Assembly (NCBI GenBank): GCA_010093605.1 | Contig: MU004189.1 | Span: 441,834-505,833 of the forward strand | Source: Lophium mytilinum | Lineage: Eukaryota; Ascomycota; Dothideomycetes; Mytilinidiales; Mytilinidiaceae | Direction: 5' to 3' | DNA length: 64,000 nt | In this document: positions 13,055 to 24,763 of the stretch, piece after piece | How positions within the stretch are numbered: the first letter of the stretch is position 1 | Layout: every line of letters starts with the position of its first letter | Notes under the pieces: generated by a model | Seen by the model: the letters and a program-made list of their open reading frames with translations, nothing else | Database searches by the model: none | What the model was told of the DNA's origin: nothing | Made by a program: the position numbers and the translations under genes

Positions 13055-14555
13055 TTATAGTAGGAGGGCACAGCTGAGGACCGCTAAAATCGCAAAAAGG
13101 CTCCAGTTCAGAAGAACATGGGAGGTATCGCCGGTATGACTCGCAGAAGGGGTCGCAGAAACGGACGCAGACGGACCGCTCTCGATCGTCGCAGTGACAG
13201 AAGAAGCCACCGCATTGTTCTCCAAAACGTTAGTATAAGGAGTAGCACCAGGAGCCGACGGCGTGATCAAGAAACCGCGCCAATCGTATGACTTAGGTGC
13301 GATAGTGTACCCAGCAGGCACCGTCATAAGGGTGGTAAAGCCTTGCTGGTCATAGGCTGTAATTACCTTAGAGGCGCCCGCCGAGGGCAAAGCCTGCTGC
13401 GACACTACAGAAGACAGCGTAGAGGAAGCGTGTGGGGATGTCGACTGGGAGATTGTCAGTAATGTATAGATAACAAGAAATCAGAACGCTCTTACTCACA
13501 GGCGCCGAGCTAGGGGGGACGACTTTGCCTGAACTCGAGACAGTCCACCCGCTCGGGAGTCCGGGAAGAGTGGTGTATGACACTGTCGCCGTCGACATGG
13601 TGGTCGCTTCTGGGACCCAGGGGTAGACAGAGGGGGTGGTGAATTCGGAGGATGATTTGGGGATGAATGGGATTGGCTGGCCACTTGAGGAAGATGTGAC
13701 AGCTGGTGCAGCAGACTCAATAGGAGACCCGCCTCCGTTGTTGATCTTTCCGCCGACAGAAACGATGGATTGCCAAGTGCCGCTGGTGTCACCGTACTTG
13801 TACTGGGTGCCCGTGGAGTAGTCGCTGACTGAGAGAGACTTGACTTGCATCGTGAATGGTCCCTTGGAGTAGTCGGTAGGTCCGCGAGCCCACTCGATGG
13901 TTCCCGGAGCGTTCGAAGGGTCGCCACCGCTCCATGCGCCAATCTTGATTTGCATAGGCGTTTGGGGGTAGAGGTTACCTGAGCCGGTAGCGATATCTGG
14001 AGTCAAAGTTCGCACGGGGTTGTCGTCGATTGACCAGACAATCTGGGTTGAGGTCCATTCAATTGAGTATTTGATGAACTCGGCCTGGTTACCGGTGTTT
14101 GGATGGAATGCGCCGCGGTTGTAGGTTGTTGTCTGTCCCTTGCCGAAGTAGTTGGTCTGAACTTGTGTAGAGTCGGCTCCTAGCCACTCCCAATCGATTT
14201 CGTCGAGGTCGTCAGATTGCATGACGAAGCTGCTAACAATGCCAGCCCCCGGAGCGGCTTTCAGAGTGACCTCGACCTTTCCAAACATGATGTACCATTT
14301 CGAGGTCAATTGTGGGGAGTCGCCGGACTTTGCAACGGTGAAAGAGGCGCCATTCGAGTCGTATGTGACGGTGCCTGACGGTGCGAAGCTGTCGGAGGCG
14401 CTGGAGAAGTCGATGTTCACGCTGCGGCCGAGTGCGGAGTCGTCAGGACACTGACCGGCGGTGGGATTGCAGGTGGTGTAGGTTTGCGCGGAGGCAGGTA
14501 GGATGTGGAGGGCTGCTGCCGCAAAAGCAGCGAGCACTGATGTGGTTGTCCGCAT
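13055..14555 (-). CDS. GPI-anchored GH16 Crh-type cell-wall transglycosidase (481 aa)
   Basis: Two exons, 14555-13500 and 13444-13055, flank a 55-base intron (GTGAGT donor, TCCCAG acceptor, phase 0). The start at 14555 is chosen because it opens a clean signal peptide (about residues 1-23, ending in ASA). The open frame runs on upstream to 14687 but lacks secretion features. The GH16 catalytic motif DEIDWEWLG is intact and includes both acidic residues of the ExDxE pattern. Flanking blocks such as YNRGAFHP and YSIEWT fit Crh/Utr2 family enzymes, which link chitin to beta-glucan in the wall. After the catalytic domain come a Ser/Thr-rich stalk and a hydrophobic C terminus ending in LAVLSCALLL, typical of GPI attachment. 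No chitin-binding domain is seen. It is transcribed divergently from the gamma-glutamyl phosphate reductase gene. Confidence 0.93.
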
Positions 14556-15496
14556 AATGGATGCCGAGTGGATGTGAGGAGGATGGAGTTGATGTAGTCG
14601 GCCGCGGGGATGCAAGCGGAGGACTGGCTCGCAAGGAAGTGGAGGATGTAAGCGGAAGTATGTGAAGGGGAGACAAGTAGATGTCACGAGGGGGAGGCCG
14701 TGGTGAATCTATAAGAAGTCTGGTAGTTGAGTGGTAAGAATGCACAGAGAAGAGTGAGATGGTTTGATGTGATGGGTGGGAGGAGAGCCGGGAAGCTGCA
14801 GTAGTTAAGAAGGCACGACACCAGCCATCGTATTAAGAATTGAGGGGGCATGGGCTGATGGTTGTTAGTGCGCCAGTGTGGCAAGTCAGATGGAGGCATC
14901 GTGTTGGCTGCCAAAGCACGAGGTTGGGGTGGTTGCATCGTATCGTGAATGAATGTGATGCGCCGGAAAGTCGAGTGGCTAGTTAGCGCGAGGCTGGGAA
15001 CTCCACCCCCGGGCCCTGACGATCGCCGAGGCCGTTCCAGCCGGGGAGTGCTGGTAATAATAGCACGGCTCTCTTTATTGATTGCGCGTTTAGCTGCACA
15101 GGTGCGGGACGATGATGAGGCATCAAAGAAGGGTGATGGTGCCCACGTGAAGGTGGAAAGGGGGACCTCCCGGAGGTCGCAGTGCACCATGGGTGTGGCG
15201 TCGAGAGCGTCCCAGCCACTTGAGCGCCAGGCCGAGATCGCACATCGCGGACCCTGCCAAGGTGCATCAAAGAGCCTCCAAGGCAAAATTTATTTTCGGA
15301 AACAAGCCAGCCTGATCGTGGCCGTCGGTGACCTTGTGCAGGGTGTTGTTCGCATCTCTTTCTGTCGAATTTATTGCAGTATCGCGGGCCGGTGCAGCCA
15401 TCGCAAGCCTTTTTTCTGAGTCACGCTCCACGGCAAACATCACCACCACGAGAGACTCTCACCACCTCGTCTTGCCACTCCACTAATCCCACTACA
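14556..15496. other. Divergent promoter region between GH16 and PRO2
   Basis: This gap of about 940 bases separates two divergently transcribed genes. The plus side just before 15497 is C/T-rich with CACCACC runs, like a fungal leader. Open frames on both strands are short and without features. No RNA gene or repeat was recognised. Confidence 0.6.
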
Positions 15497-17129
15497 ATGT
15501 CTCTCACAAACGCGACTCCGCAAGAGGTCGCCCGCGCGGCACGGTTGGGATCTCGAAAACTCGCGATCCTTTCCACTGACGCTCGCAATGCTGCCTTAAT
15601 TGCCATGCATGCGGGTTTGTCGTCCGCCAAAGATGATATTCTGGCCGCAAACAAGTTGGACCTGGAGGCCGCCAATAAAGCCGCCGAGAGTGGAAAGCTA
15701 AGTCAAAGCCTTGTCAAGCGGCTAGATCTGGGCAAGCCCGGAAAATATGAGGACATGCTGCAGGGTATCCTCGATGTGTGCGAGCTGGAGGATCCGAGTA
15801 TGTAAACCCCAATCAGGAAGAGTCATATGTCCAATATCACGTCTATCAATACCTTGTGTCTCTCGATTGTTCGTTGATGTCGTCTTGTCTTGTTCATCCC
15901 TGGGAGTGTGGTGTCTGATGTGTCATTAGTTGGCAAGATCAATCTACGGACAATCCTCGACGATGGTCTCATCCTGGAACGGAAGACGTCTCCAATTGGT
16001 GTTCTGTTGATAATCTTCGAAGCCCGTCCAGAGGTCATCGCAAACATTGCCTCCTTGGCCATCAAATCAGGAAATGCTGCAATTCTAAAAGGTAAGTCTA
16101 GATCATTTCAAAATATACTATACATTGAACTTCTTGAAATCAACTATTTACTGAACGTTTATAGGCGGCAAAGAGTCCACCGAGTCCTTCAAAGCCATCT
16201 CATCCGTCATCTCCAAAGCGCTCCAATCAACCGACGTCCCCTCCGACTGCCTCCAACTCGTGCAAACCCACGATGTCATCAGCGACCTCCTGAAACTAGA
16301 CCAGTACATCGACCTCGTCATCCCCCGCGGCGGCAACAAGCTTGTCCGCACCGTCAAAGACAGCACCGCCATCCCCGTCCTCGGCCACGCCGACGGCATC
16401 TGCAGCATCTACCTCCGCGCCGACTGCCCCATCCCCATCGCCGTCCGCGTCATCGTCGACGCAAAAGCCAGCTACCCCGCCGGCTGCAACGCCGTCGAGA
16501 CCCTCCTCGTCGACGAAAACGCGCTGCAAACCGTGCTTCCGCCAGTCGCAGAAGCGCTCCTAGCCCGCGGCGTCTCGCTGCGGTGTGACGCCGTATCCAA
16601 AGCCGCTCTCTCGTCTGCGTTGGAGAAGCACTCCGCCATCCTGCTCCAAGACGCCACAGACGCGGACTACAGCACCGAGTTCCTCGACCTCATCATAGCT
16701 ATCAAGACTGTTCCGACCCAACCAACCCCTGAAGCAGCCGCCGATATCGCTATATCCCACATCAACGACCACTCTTCCCACCACACCGACGCCATCTTGA
16801 CACTCGACCGCGCGCTTGCTACGCGATTTCAGGACGGGGTCGACAGCTCGTCGGTGTACTGGAACACGAGCACGCGTATGGCCGATGGGCAGCGCTACGG
16901 CTTCGGCACCGAGGTCGGCATTAGCACGAACAAGATCCATTCTAGGGGTCCGGTTGGGCTGGAGGGGCTGACGATCTACCGGTGGCTGATTCATGGGGAG
17001 GGGCAGGTGAGCACGGATTATGGCGCTGGCGGGGGGAAGAAGTTCAGGCATGAGAGTGTGCCGGTGGAGGAGGGGATGGCGCGGAATGAGGAGGAGTTGG
17101 AGTTGTTGAGGAAATTTAGGAATCGGTAG
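15497..17129 (+). CDS. PRO2: Gamma-glutamyl phosphate reductase (475 aa)
   Basis: Three exons, 15497-15797, 15930-16091 and 16165-17129, are joined by introns of 132 and 73 bases with GTATGT and GTAAGT donors. The enzyme reduces gamma-glutamyl phosphate to glutamate semialdehyde with NADPH, the second step of proline synthesis from glutamate, normally in the cytosol. Diagnostic blocks are the [14 protein letters not shown] region, [14 protein letters not shown] around residues 147-160, PRGGNKLV, and the catalytic cysteine in [16 protein letters not shown]-terminal blocks NTSTRMADG and [10 protein letters not shown] are typical ProA signatures. Length matches the single-function fungal enzyme; no glutamate kinase domain is fused. 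The first splice restores DPIGKINL, which supports the model. It has its own promoter and is convergent with the cytochrome b561 gene. Confidence 0.96.
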
Positions 17130-17991
17130 GCTGGGTTGTAGGATAGAGACGGAGGATTAAACATTGGTGTGAAAATCGAGGCGTTGGGATTGTTTGTTTG
17201 CGTGTGTGGTGATGTGGGCGGGTGGCTTCGGGGTGTTGTTGACAGAGCTAAAAGCATGAGAATGAGGTGACGATTTGGAACTTCCAAATCTTTACGTTCG
17301 TTGCACAAAAAGATAAATCATTCAGTGGACCTTCAGCAGGTAAACACCACTGTCATATCTGCAATGACAGGATGGTGATTCTGACCCGAGATTCAAACTT
17401 GTGATGTGGTAAGAAGTATATCAGAGCTTGGAATTCGGTAAACTGTGAGACATCGAGAAGCGTGAAATGGGAGCCAGTCCGCCTGATTTGACCCCTCTGT
17501 TCGCATGCTATTAACAAGACGTGTCAATCGACCCGTACTTCTTATGCGTTAAAAGATGTGCCCAATACAGCGACAGGTTGGAAGGCTTTGCAGACTCGTT
17601 CACCACTGCTTGGGGTGTCCCCCCACGGGATTTAGATATCCTAGGCGCGATGCTACGTCTCAAGCAGTCCAGATTAGACTACATCTTGCCCAGTGAGCTA
17701 CTTGAAGCTCGGGGTACCCCTCACAGTAGTGTCGAGTGAGCAAGACTGGAGTCAAATAGTGATGATTCTGTGTGCCGGGACTTTTGACATGGTACCACAC
17801 ATACACGGAAGGGATTCCTAGGCAGTCAAATTCGTGTCTGAAAACACATTACATATTTATCGAGCCCCAATCACAACACTTTTCAATCTTCCTGCCTCTA
17901 TATACAATATCAGCTCCACCTCGACACCCCTTTGCACGCACCCCCCAGCCCTCTTCAGAGAGTCCCGAGCCTCTCAGCAGCCCACCAAAAC
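17130..17991. other. Convergent intergenic region
   Basis: No gene is seen. The segment 17711-17747 resembles a 37-base sequence that occurs twice near 19.4-19.5 kb (about 27 of 37 positions), suggesting a decayed dispersed repeat. The rest holds the 3' ends of PRO2 and the cytochrome b561 gene. Confidence 0.5.
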
Positions 17992-18875
17992 TCACAATCC
18001 CAGCTTCTGCTTCTTAACCCTCGGCAACAATCCCGCCAACGTAATCACACCCGCCACAATCACCGCCCAAAGCTGGATACCCAGTATCGTCTGGTTGTAC
18101 GTCGTCTGCGTCGCCGCAGCCACCGTCGCCAGCCCCGCCGTGAGTATCACATACCCGGACGCGCGGTGGTACTTGTACACCTTCTTCGCGTTCTCCACGC
18201 CGCCGTATAGCTTCGGGGTGAAGTACTGCGTGAAGCCCACCAGCGCTTGCAGCAGGAAGAGGATGTAGGTGACTAGCCCGAGGATCGCATGGGGCGACTG
18301 CAGGTTTCCGCCGTGGCCGAGCTTGTTGCGCTCGATTACGATGAGGCCGGCGAGCAGGGAGGCGACGGATAGGAGATGTAGGACGGCGTGAATGTAAGTG
18401 CCGTGGCGCTTTTGGTCGGGGGTGTGGGTCGGTTGGAGGATGAGGGCGGCTTGGGTTGCGAGGAGGAGACCGGCGGAATTAAGGAGCTGGGATGATTAGT
18501 CTAGAAGGAAGGAAGAGGGTGGGAGACGTACTGGGTGGGCGGAGAAGAAGATGAGGGGGTGAGAGAAGATGGCGCCCCATACTATAGCTGCGAGCTAGAG
18601 GACTGATGTTAGGATTGTTTGTATTCTTCAGTTATTTTGAGCTTACGATCCAGATGCCTGCTTGAGCGACGACGCCGGTGCCTTCGAATCATACTGTTAG
18701 TCTCAGCTCATGCAAGTTTTGAGAGAATGGGTATCTCACCAATCCATAGGTTGGCCCACAGCGGCTTCCCGTCCTCCTGCTTGACATCGCCGGGTCTCCC
18801 CAGCAGCGGCTCTTCCTCGCCGCGGCCAAGGAGCGTCTCCGGGTTCTGGTCTGGAATGCCGGTTGAAGATGCCAT
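17992..18875 (-). CDS. Cytochrome b561-type membrane protein (242 aa)
   Basis: Four exons, 18875-18740, 18681-18647, 18594-18532 and 18486-17992, are joined by introns of 58, 52 and 45 bases. A polar N terminus of about 40 residues is followed by about six hydrophobic helices. Histidines that could bind two b-type haems sit in SHPLIFFSAHP, in HGTYIHAVLH, in SPHAILG and in KYHRASG. The order and spacing fit the eukaryotic cytochrome b561/ferric reductase transmembrane family, which passes electrons across membranes. The N-terminal segment lacks a DOMON or other sensor domain, so this is the plain b561 form. The tail is short and basic (PRVKKQKLGL). Donor and location are not evident from sequence. 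The splices are supported by unbroken helix sequence such as WIGTGVVAQAGIWI. Confidence 0.9.
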
Positions 18876-21800
18876 TATTATGTGAAGTCGTGCCGTCAAA
18901 ATGAGGGTTATTCAAGCTTTTCGGGAGGTTTGAGGCGAGGAACGCAGTCCGGAAGGCGGGGTTTTAGAGTGAGGTGGGTTTGTCAACAGAGCTTAGACTG
19001 ACGACATTCTGGGATCCTGGAACGCTGTGGCCAATCAGAGTGTAGGGATTTGAATGCTTGACGGTCGAGTTCCGTGAGGTGATGTTTCTCAGAACAGTGG
19101 TATTAGACAGACTGCTACGTTAGTTGTCTAGGACCTCCAGATGTCGTCAGAAGGTATAGAGCACATGGAAATCTACATCCATCACCTGGGCAGCGTAACA
19201 GAGGCTAAAGCGTTAATATCCTTACAGTGCCTCGAATCTATGCATCTCCTCTACTGCTGCTGGAGGTGCCTCCGTAGGCTCACATAATTCTATATGCAAT
19301 GTAGCATTCAAAGTCGTGGAATTGGGCTGTCTCTTGACCCACTATTGACTACTCAGCTGGGCTACTCTTGGCAGTGGTGTTGAGCGAGCAAGAGTGGGGC
19401 CTGCCCAAAGGAATATCGTGTGCTGAAACTCACGACATCTAGAAATGATGTAGGATCGATGCAGCATGAATCAAGCTGCCTCTTGACTGCAGGTACCGAT
19501 GTCGGGGCTACTCCTGACGGTGGTGTTGAACAAGCAAGACTCGAGCTCACCTGGGCAAGCTCCGCTATTCGTGTACCCAGCCTTGTGGCGTAATACTCTA
19601 TGCCAGTTTGCGCGTTCGATATTGGGATACTACCTTATCTGTACACACTGTACATTATATATACATCGTTCGAGGAGCAGCAATAGAATGAAACAACTTC
19701 AGCCTATATCACCGCTTCGAGTGTTGATCGGAATCCTTCACGAAACAACTACCGGCGGCTTCGTAGGAAGAAGCTTTGACTGTCCCCTTCACCTGGGACG
19801 CTTAGTCCTCAAGTAGTGGCCCCATTGATACGAAAGACCATTTGATCTTATCGCTGGCGCCATACGAAGTGGGTATCCTATGTACCCCGTGATGCTAGGT
19901 CGCCAAATACGAAAATAATGCTCTTCAAGCCCCCTCTCACGATAGACCAGCATCGTGAGTGGGCTGAAAGACGTGTCTGAGTGGTCCAAGACGCGTTCTG
20001 CGGCGGCTGTCACGGCGAAACTAGAGAACATTCCGCCTGTCGTCCCAACGCGGACAGTATCACGCGGGGCCTCGGTGGTTAGGCCGTGGGACCGCGGGGG
20101 TCGATGCGTGCAAGATCACGATGGGCGGGGCATGGTGGTGACCGGGATAGGAGATTATGCTCTGATAGATCGCCGGAGCAGCCCTCTAGGCCGACAACAG
20201 AGGAAGACGACGCGGCAGCAACTGCAACAGAGGGCAATAATCCGTGGCAAGCGCGCGAGACAGGCTCACGGGATGGTACGTAGAGTATTGCCAGGCCTCG
20301 CGGGGAGCGAATCGCGGCGCCATCAGTGTCTCACGCACCTCTAGCGCGTATACGGCGAGCCCAAGCAGGCCTCGCAGGCCTCTCATGCCTCCTGCTGTCG
20401 TCGAGCTGGCATCACAGAGTCGAGACTGGACGTGCGGCTGGAGCTGGCCTGCACCGCTGGCCGGACGGGCCTCTCGCAGCGAACCGCACAGACGTGGAGC
20501 TCGTTCCATGTGGGGTTTTGGCTGTGGACGTCGACGATTCGGGCCCTGGATGTGCAAGTTGCAGCAGGCGTCACGGCGTCGTCCCGCGGCCGTTGAATCC
20601 GAGGGGCTCTCCGCTGCTGCATGCACGGCCAGCATGGATGGCCAGCCCGCGACGTGCAAGAAGGGCACTCGTTCGCACGGGCGGCGCGCGCAGGGGCCGG
20701 CGTGGGCGAGCCAGCGGAGGGCTCTGGGGCGTGATGTGACTTGGAGGCTGCAGGTGAAGGCCTGTGAGGCCGTCCTGAGGCCGCTGGGACGAGCACATCG
20801 CGAAACCGACGCGTCCAAGCCGACGAGGCGCCATGTCCAGCTCCTGGCCCTGCTCGCCGTCGTTCTCCACGCGAGGCCTGCGGGCAGCATGGCGATTGGG
20901 TTCCGGGCGGTGCAGCTGGGGAGAAAGCTGCAGCAAGCCTATCGTGCCCTCGACTCGCTGCTGTTTACTGGCGGTTTTCGAGGGCGTCTTGGTCAAGGCC
21001 CGGCCGTTCTTGCCTCGCTGGTGCTTCGAAGACATCGTGGCTTGGCGGCCCCAGTAGCGCCGCGACCCGCTCAAACTGCTGCCAGCGATCGCTGCTGCCG
21101 CCCACGCCCATCCCATCGTGCCATCTCCATCCTCAACGTCGTCCTCTTCTTCTCCCTCCACACTCGCCGCTGCATCCTCCCCCCTCCGCCATGCCGTGAA
21201 CGGGCGCCTGCTCTCACCCACCGTCTGCAGATTTTGATTGTCTTCTTGGAGCCCGCTTCGGAGAATTTTCCGGTCCATGGCCGCCTGACCGCGACTCGCT
21301 TCCTCTTCACCTGCTCGCCGCGACCACCCGCCTCCAACCACCGCGCAAACTCGTCAACACCGACAGCCAGCGCTGCACCGGCATGAACTGCTGCCAGACG
21401 TGCTCTAGCCCTGTCGAGAGCTGCTCCCTTTTTGGCTGACCCCGTTCTCTTCTGCGCACGAGCTGAGCCGCGCTGCACCAGCTCACGACTTTCGTTATCT
21501 CTTTGCGTCCTCGATCACGACCTCGAATCCACCATAATCTCCAATTGACGGCCTCGCGACACCGGCCCTAGACAGTCCCCTTACACGTAATCTCCTTTGT
21601 TTCCGTGCGACTCCTTGCACGCCGCCCTCGCCCTCGCCGTGAACCTGCGACCGCGCACACAACGACTTGCGCCCTCACGCACGTCGCAACAACTGCCCTG
21701 GCTTTGGACTCGTGCAAACCAGCGCAGCGTCTGTCGGGTCCTGTGCCGCGTCGAGTGCGCTAGGCCCACTGTGCGCGCGATTGGTGCGTGTCCCCCTTGC

Positions 21801-21917
21801 AGAGTCTGTAAATTTGGGATTAGCCCTACTTGGACCTCCAGCCATCAAGGGCTTTGAACGGCGTTGGATACAAATCTGGATCCTTGCTGCGGAAGCGTCT
21901 GCAGCCAGTGTGAAAAG
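18876..21917. other. Long divergent intergenic region with GC-rich leader
   Basis: About 3 kb separate the b561 gene (minus) from the next plus-strand gene. From about 20000 to 21900 the DNA is GC-rich and carries long overlapping open frames on both strands (up to 380 codons at 20244-21386). These look like composition artefacts because they are Arg/Ala/Pro-rich and have no domain. The last 700 bases before 21918 are C/T-rich and may be a long 5' leader with upstream ATGs. No RNA gene was recognised. Confidence 0.5.
19327..19541. repeat. Diverged ~141-bp tandem duplication
   Basis: Segments 19327-19395 and 19468-19541 are related. Their cores (19359-19395 and 19505-19541) match at about 31 of 37 positions, starting GGGCTACTC. 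Five of the six differences in the core are transitions, which would suit old repeat-induced point mutation, though the sample is tiny. A third, weaker copy lies at 17711-17747. Confidence 0.5.
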
Positions 21918-23870
21918 ATGCCGCCAATACGCCCCCACCTCTCCATCACGCTGCCGCGCAGCTTCCAATTTCACTACACTGACGGCCAACCACCAAAGAC
22001 CCCAGAGCCCGAGGAGCGCGCAGAAAACACACAACCTCTAGAGCCTCCAGAGCCTCCTCGACAGACCTACCGTGTGCGCCGCCGACGTCGCACTGTTCTT
22101 CCGCCGTATGCCAGCCAACCCGACTATCAGCAAGAACTCTCTGAGAACCCCATACCCACGATTGAAGGCCCTGTTTGCACTAGCGATGACTTCTTAGGTC
22201 TCCCGGTACCATCGCCCGAGCCGGATGACGGATTCCTTGCTCCTGCGTCCTTTGCACGTTTAATGTCCCCACCAAAGACACCAGTGGGACAGCTACTGGG
22301 AGAATCGCGTAGTAGGCTGCATGATTGGGATCACATCGATAGTTTCAGCCGCGGTGACAGTATTAGCAGACCGTCATCTTCATGCTCTGGATTTTCGGAC
22401 TCTTCCGTCTCTTCACGCAATAGCCTTGAGTCTTTCCCGTCGTTTGGAGGCAGCTGTACCAGCCCTGAAAGCGATGCCCCGGATCCTTTCACTTATGAGC
22501 CTTCAAGCATGAAATACGACCGTCAATCATCGCCGCTGGACTCATACCAGCAACACACTGGCCAGCATATCCCGCACCGGAAGCCTGTCTGGACAGAAGA
22601 GTTAGACAACCACCTCTGGATGTCGTACATGCGCTATCTGCAAGACCCAACGGTAACGCCATTCAAAATGCTTCCAGGAACAGCACCGCCGCAGGGAGTC
22701 TGCCATCGAGTTGTACGAAACGCTAAGCAGACTTGGAAGGGTTCTCGAGTCCATCCAGCATCTAGCAGTCGATTCGTACCGCCTATAGGGGGCTCAGATT
22801 CTCCTGATACCATCAAGGCTCCCAAGAGCGGAAGTAACACACCGACCGGAATGAATGTTCCCAAAACCTATCCGAAATGGCCTAAATCAGATGCTCAGAG
22901 TCGAAAACGACTTCGCGCACTGTGCAAGCGGAAGCCGTCGCTATCGGCTCATTATCAACGGCTGCTGCATTGCAGATCTCCGTCGCCCTTCCCGTCTTCA
23001 CCACGTTCTAGCGTGGAGCCGGCTGGTGGCTTATCATCTCCTTTCAGCGAGCACATGGCTAGTTTCTCGACTCGTGACATGAACATCTCCCTTTCGACTA
23101 GTACGGCATCAACGATGCAGTACGGTGGTCCTCTTTCGCAGCTCACCAACGACACCACCCCACGACAGGAAGATTGGTTCAACCAACCCCCCGGACGTTC
23201 TTCCGCTCATCAGAAGAGCCAGTCCCTGCATCTCGGCCTCGGACTGAGTAACAATATGATGGGCTCGTCTTTCTCGTCAATGTCTCAGATCACCCGTGCG
23301 CCTGTCGCATCGTCCACGTTCGAGCCAGTGTCAGCGATGCCGCCGCCGTCGCTTCTACAGGCACCTCGATTGGCACCTCCAGTCGAGCTTCACGCACCTA
23401 ACCCGCTTCCACGATCATTCAAGCGCCGAGCCTTTCATCAACCCTCGGAGGAAGGAAGATATAGAAGGGATTCCAGAGTCCACGAAGCTCTTATTCAGGA
23501 TCTCTTCGGTGCTCCCGCCGACAGCAGCCATCGCCGCGTCCGTAGCCGTGGCTTCAGTCTAGGTGACATGGGTCAAGGTGCTCGACGCCTGTCCTCGATA
23601 TTCACGCCTCCTTCAGAGTTGCATCAAATGACTACCCAAGCGATGGTCGAGCCAGTTCTCACTCCCGAGTCGGTGATTCCACATCCGACAATTCGACTGG
23701 GCTCTCCTTTTGGGGGACGTTCGAGCAATGTACATTTCAACAACACATTTCCTCGTAACTTCACGCCACACGGATTCGAACCTGTCACCTCCTTTGAAGA
23801 CCGTCTCGGTGAAACATCGGGTGGCTCTTTGTACTCGAACTCGAAAGACGAGATGCAGACTCAGAATTAG
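21918..23870 (+). CDS. Conserved fungal protein, possible DNA-binding regulator (650 aa)
   Basis: The frame is open from 21864, but the start at 21918 is preferred because MPPIRPHLSITLPRSF begins the protein-like sequence. Most of the chain is low-complexity and rich in Ser and Pro. Two islands look conserved. The first, around residues 220-275, is rich in aromatic and basic residues (VWTEELDNHLWMSYMRYLQD, then CHRVVRNAKQTWKG) and could be a helical DNA-binding fold akin to SANT or TEA. The second, around residues 315-360, is KTYPKWP followed by SRKRLRALCKRKPSL. Nothing in it is a catalytic motif. I cannot name the family. The unusually long GC- and C/T-rich upstream region is what one often sees before fungal regulatory genes, but a regulator role is only inferred. 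Confidence 0.82.
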   Translation: MPPIRPHLSITLPRSFQFHYTDGQPPKTPEPEERAENTQPLEPPEPPRQTYRVRRRRRTVLPPYASQPDYQQELSENPIPTIEGPVCTSDDFLGLPVPSPEPDDGFLAPASFARLMSPPKTPVGQLLGESRSRLHDWDHIDSFSRGDSISRPSSSCSGFSDSSVSSRNSLESFPSFGGSCTSPESDAPDPFTYEPSSMKYDRQSSPLDSYQQHTGQHIPHRKPVWTEELDNHLWMSYMRYLQDPTVTPFKMLPGTAPPQGVCHRVVRNAKQTWKGSRVHPASSSRFVPPIGGSDSPDTIKAPKSGSNTPTGMNVPKTYPKWPKSDAQSRKRLRALCKRKPSLSAHYQRLLHCRSPSPFPSSPRSSVEPAGGLSSPFSEHMASFSTRDMNISLSTSTASTMQYGGPLSQLTNDTTPRQEDWFNQPPGRSSAHQKSQSLHLGLGLSNNMMGSSFSSMSQITRAPVASSTFEPVSAMPPPSLLQAPRLAPPVELHAPNPLPRSFKRRAFHQPSEEGRYRRDSRVHEALIQDLFGAPADSSHRRVRSRGFSLGDMGQGARRLSSIFTPPSELHQMTTQAMVEPVLTPESVIPHPTIRLGSPFGGRSSNVHFNNTFPRNFTPHGFEPVTSFEDRLGETSGGSLYSNSKDEMQTQN

Positions 23871-24689
23871 TCCACCCCCGCTATACAGTCAGATCTCAGG
23901 ATCTACCATACAGAACTACCATTGCATTTCGGGCGTTGAATTGCATTAGCCATGAGCGAGCGAGCATTATTGCATAACTTGTGTTCTCGACACTCAAAAT
24001 TCTCCGACCTGGGGATCCGCTGACCCGGTCCTGCATTTACGACACTACAAAAAGCTTTTTCCATCTTGTGGATGTTTACCTTGCTGAGAATCTGCATACC
24101 TTTTCCAGATCGTCTCGGCCTTTGTTTCTTTTGTATGATTCACTTCTCCCAATCCCTTTTGCGCGAGTGGTCCTTTGGCCTCTTTTTATACTTGCCAACT
24201 CCAATGACCCAGCCAACCCTTCCCTCTTGTTTCTTTTCCTTAGATCTTGTGCACTTGACGCCGAATCACGACGAACTACACATCATGTCCTCTGTCTAAC
24301 GATCTTACAACCTCTTTTCTTTAATGCATGAAGGAGAGGGGATGCTGGGATAGGCAGCTTAAATGGTTCACATGAGGTTGGGGGAGCTTTCAGGTTTTCA
24401 TTTTGTCTTTTCTTCCTTCACGACGACCCACGTTCGACACGACGATTTGTTATGCTCTGGGGGACTTTTTTTAATTTTCTTTGCGCAGCATTGGGCATGG
24501 GCAACAATGTATGTAAGCGAAAGCCTAGTTTGCCATGGTTTCTAATGCGTGGGCATATTTTTTGCACTTCTTCCTTCATGACATAGCTGGCCCCATGATG
24601 GGTTTTTGGAATATGAGAATGAGAAATTCTTGATAACCCTTTGAACTGGGTGGTGAGTTTTGAATGCTTGTGAAGTGTTAATCGTGGGT
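23871..24689. other. 3' flank with T-rich tract
   Basis: The region is T-rich and CT-rich on the plus strand and probably includes the 3' untranslated part of the preceding gene. Its short hydrophobic open frames come from this composition. No gene or RNA was recognised. Confidence 0.5.
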
Positions 24690-24695
24690 TCTAAT

Positions 24696-24763
24696 AGGGC
24701 ACGAGTATTTCCACACCCTCCTATTGTATATTAACACCCCCCAACTTTGGTAGATGCACACCC
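24696..24763 (+). repeat. Left terminal inverted repeat
   Basis: 68 bases from AGGGCACGAG to GCACACCC. It is the reverse complement of 25373-25440 with five mismatches, at positions 17, 30, 50, 51 and 62 of the repeat. Confidence 0.9.

Noticed and set aside
20244-21386. 380-codon plus-strand frame
   Set aside because: It overlaps long minus-strand frames in GC-rich DNA and shows no conserved block, so it was treated as noncoding leader.
23765-23790. tRNA-like GGATTCGAACC sequence
   Set aside because: It lies inside the coding sequence of the gene at 21918 and no cloverleaf surrounds it.
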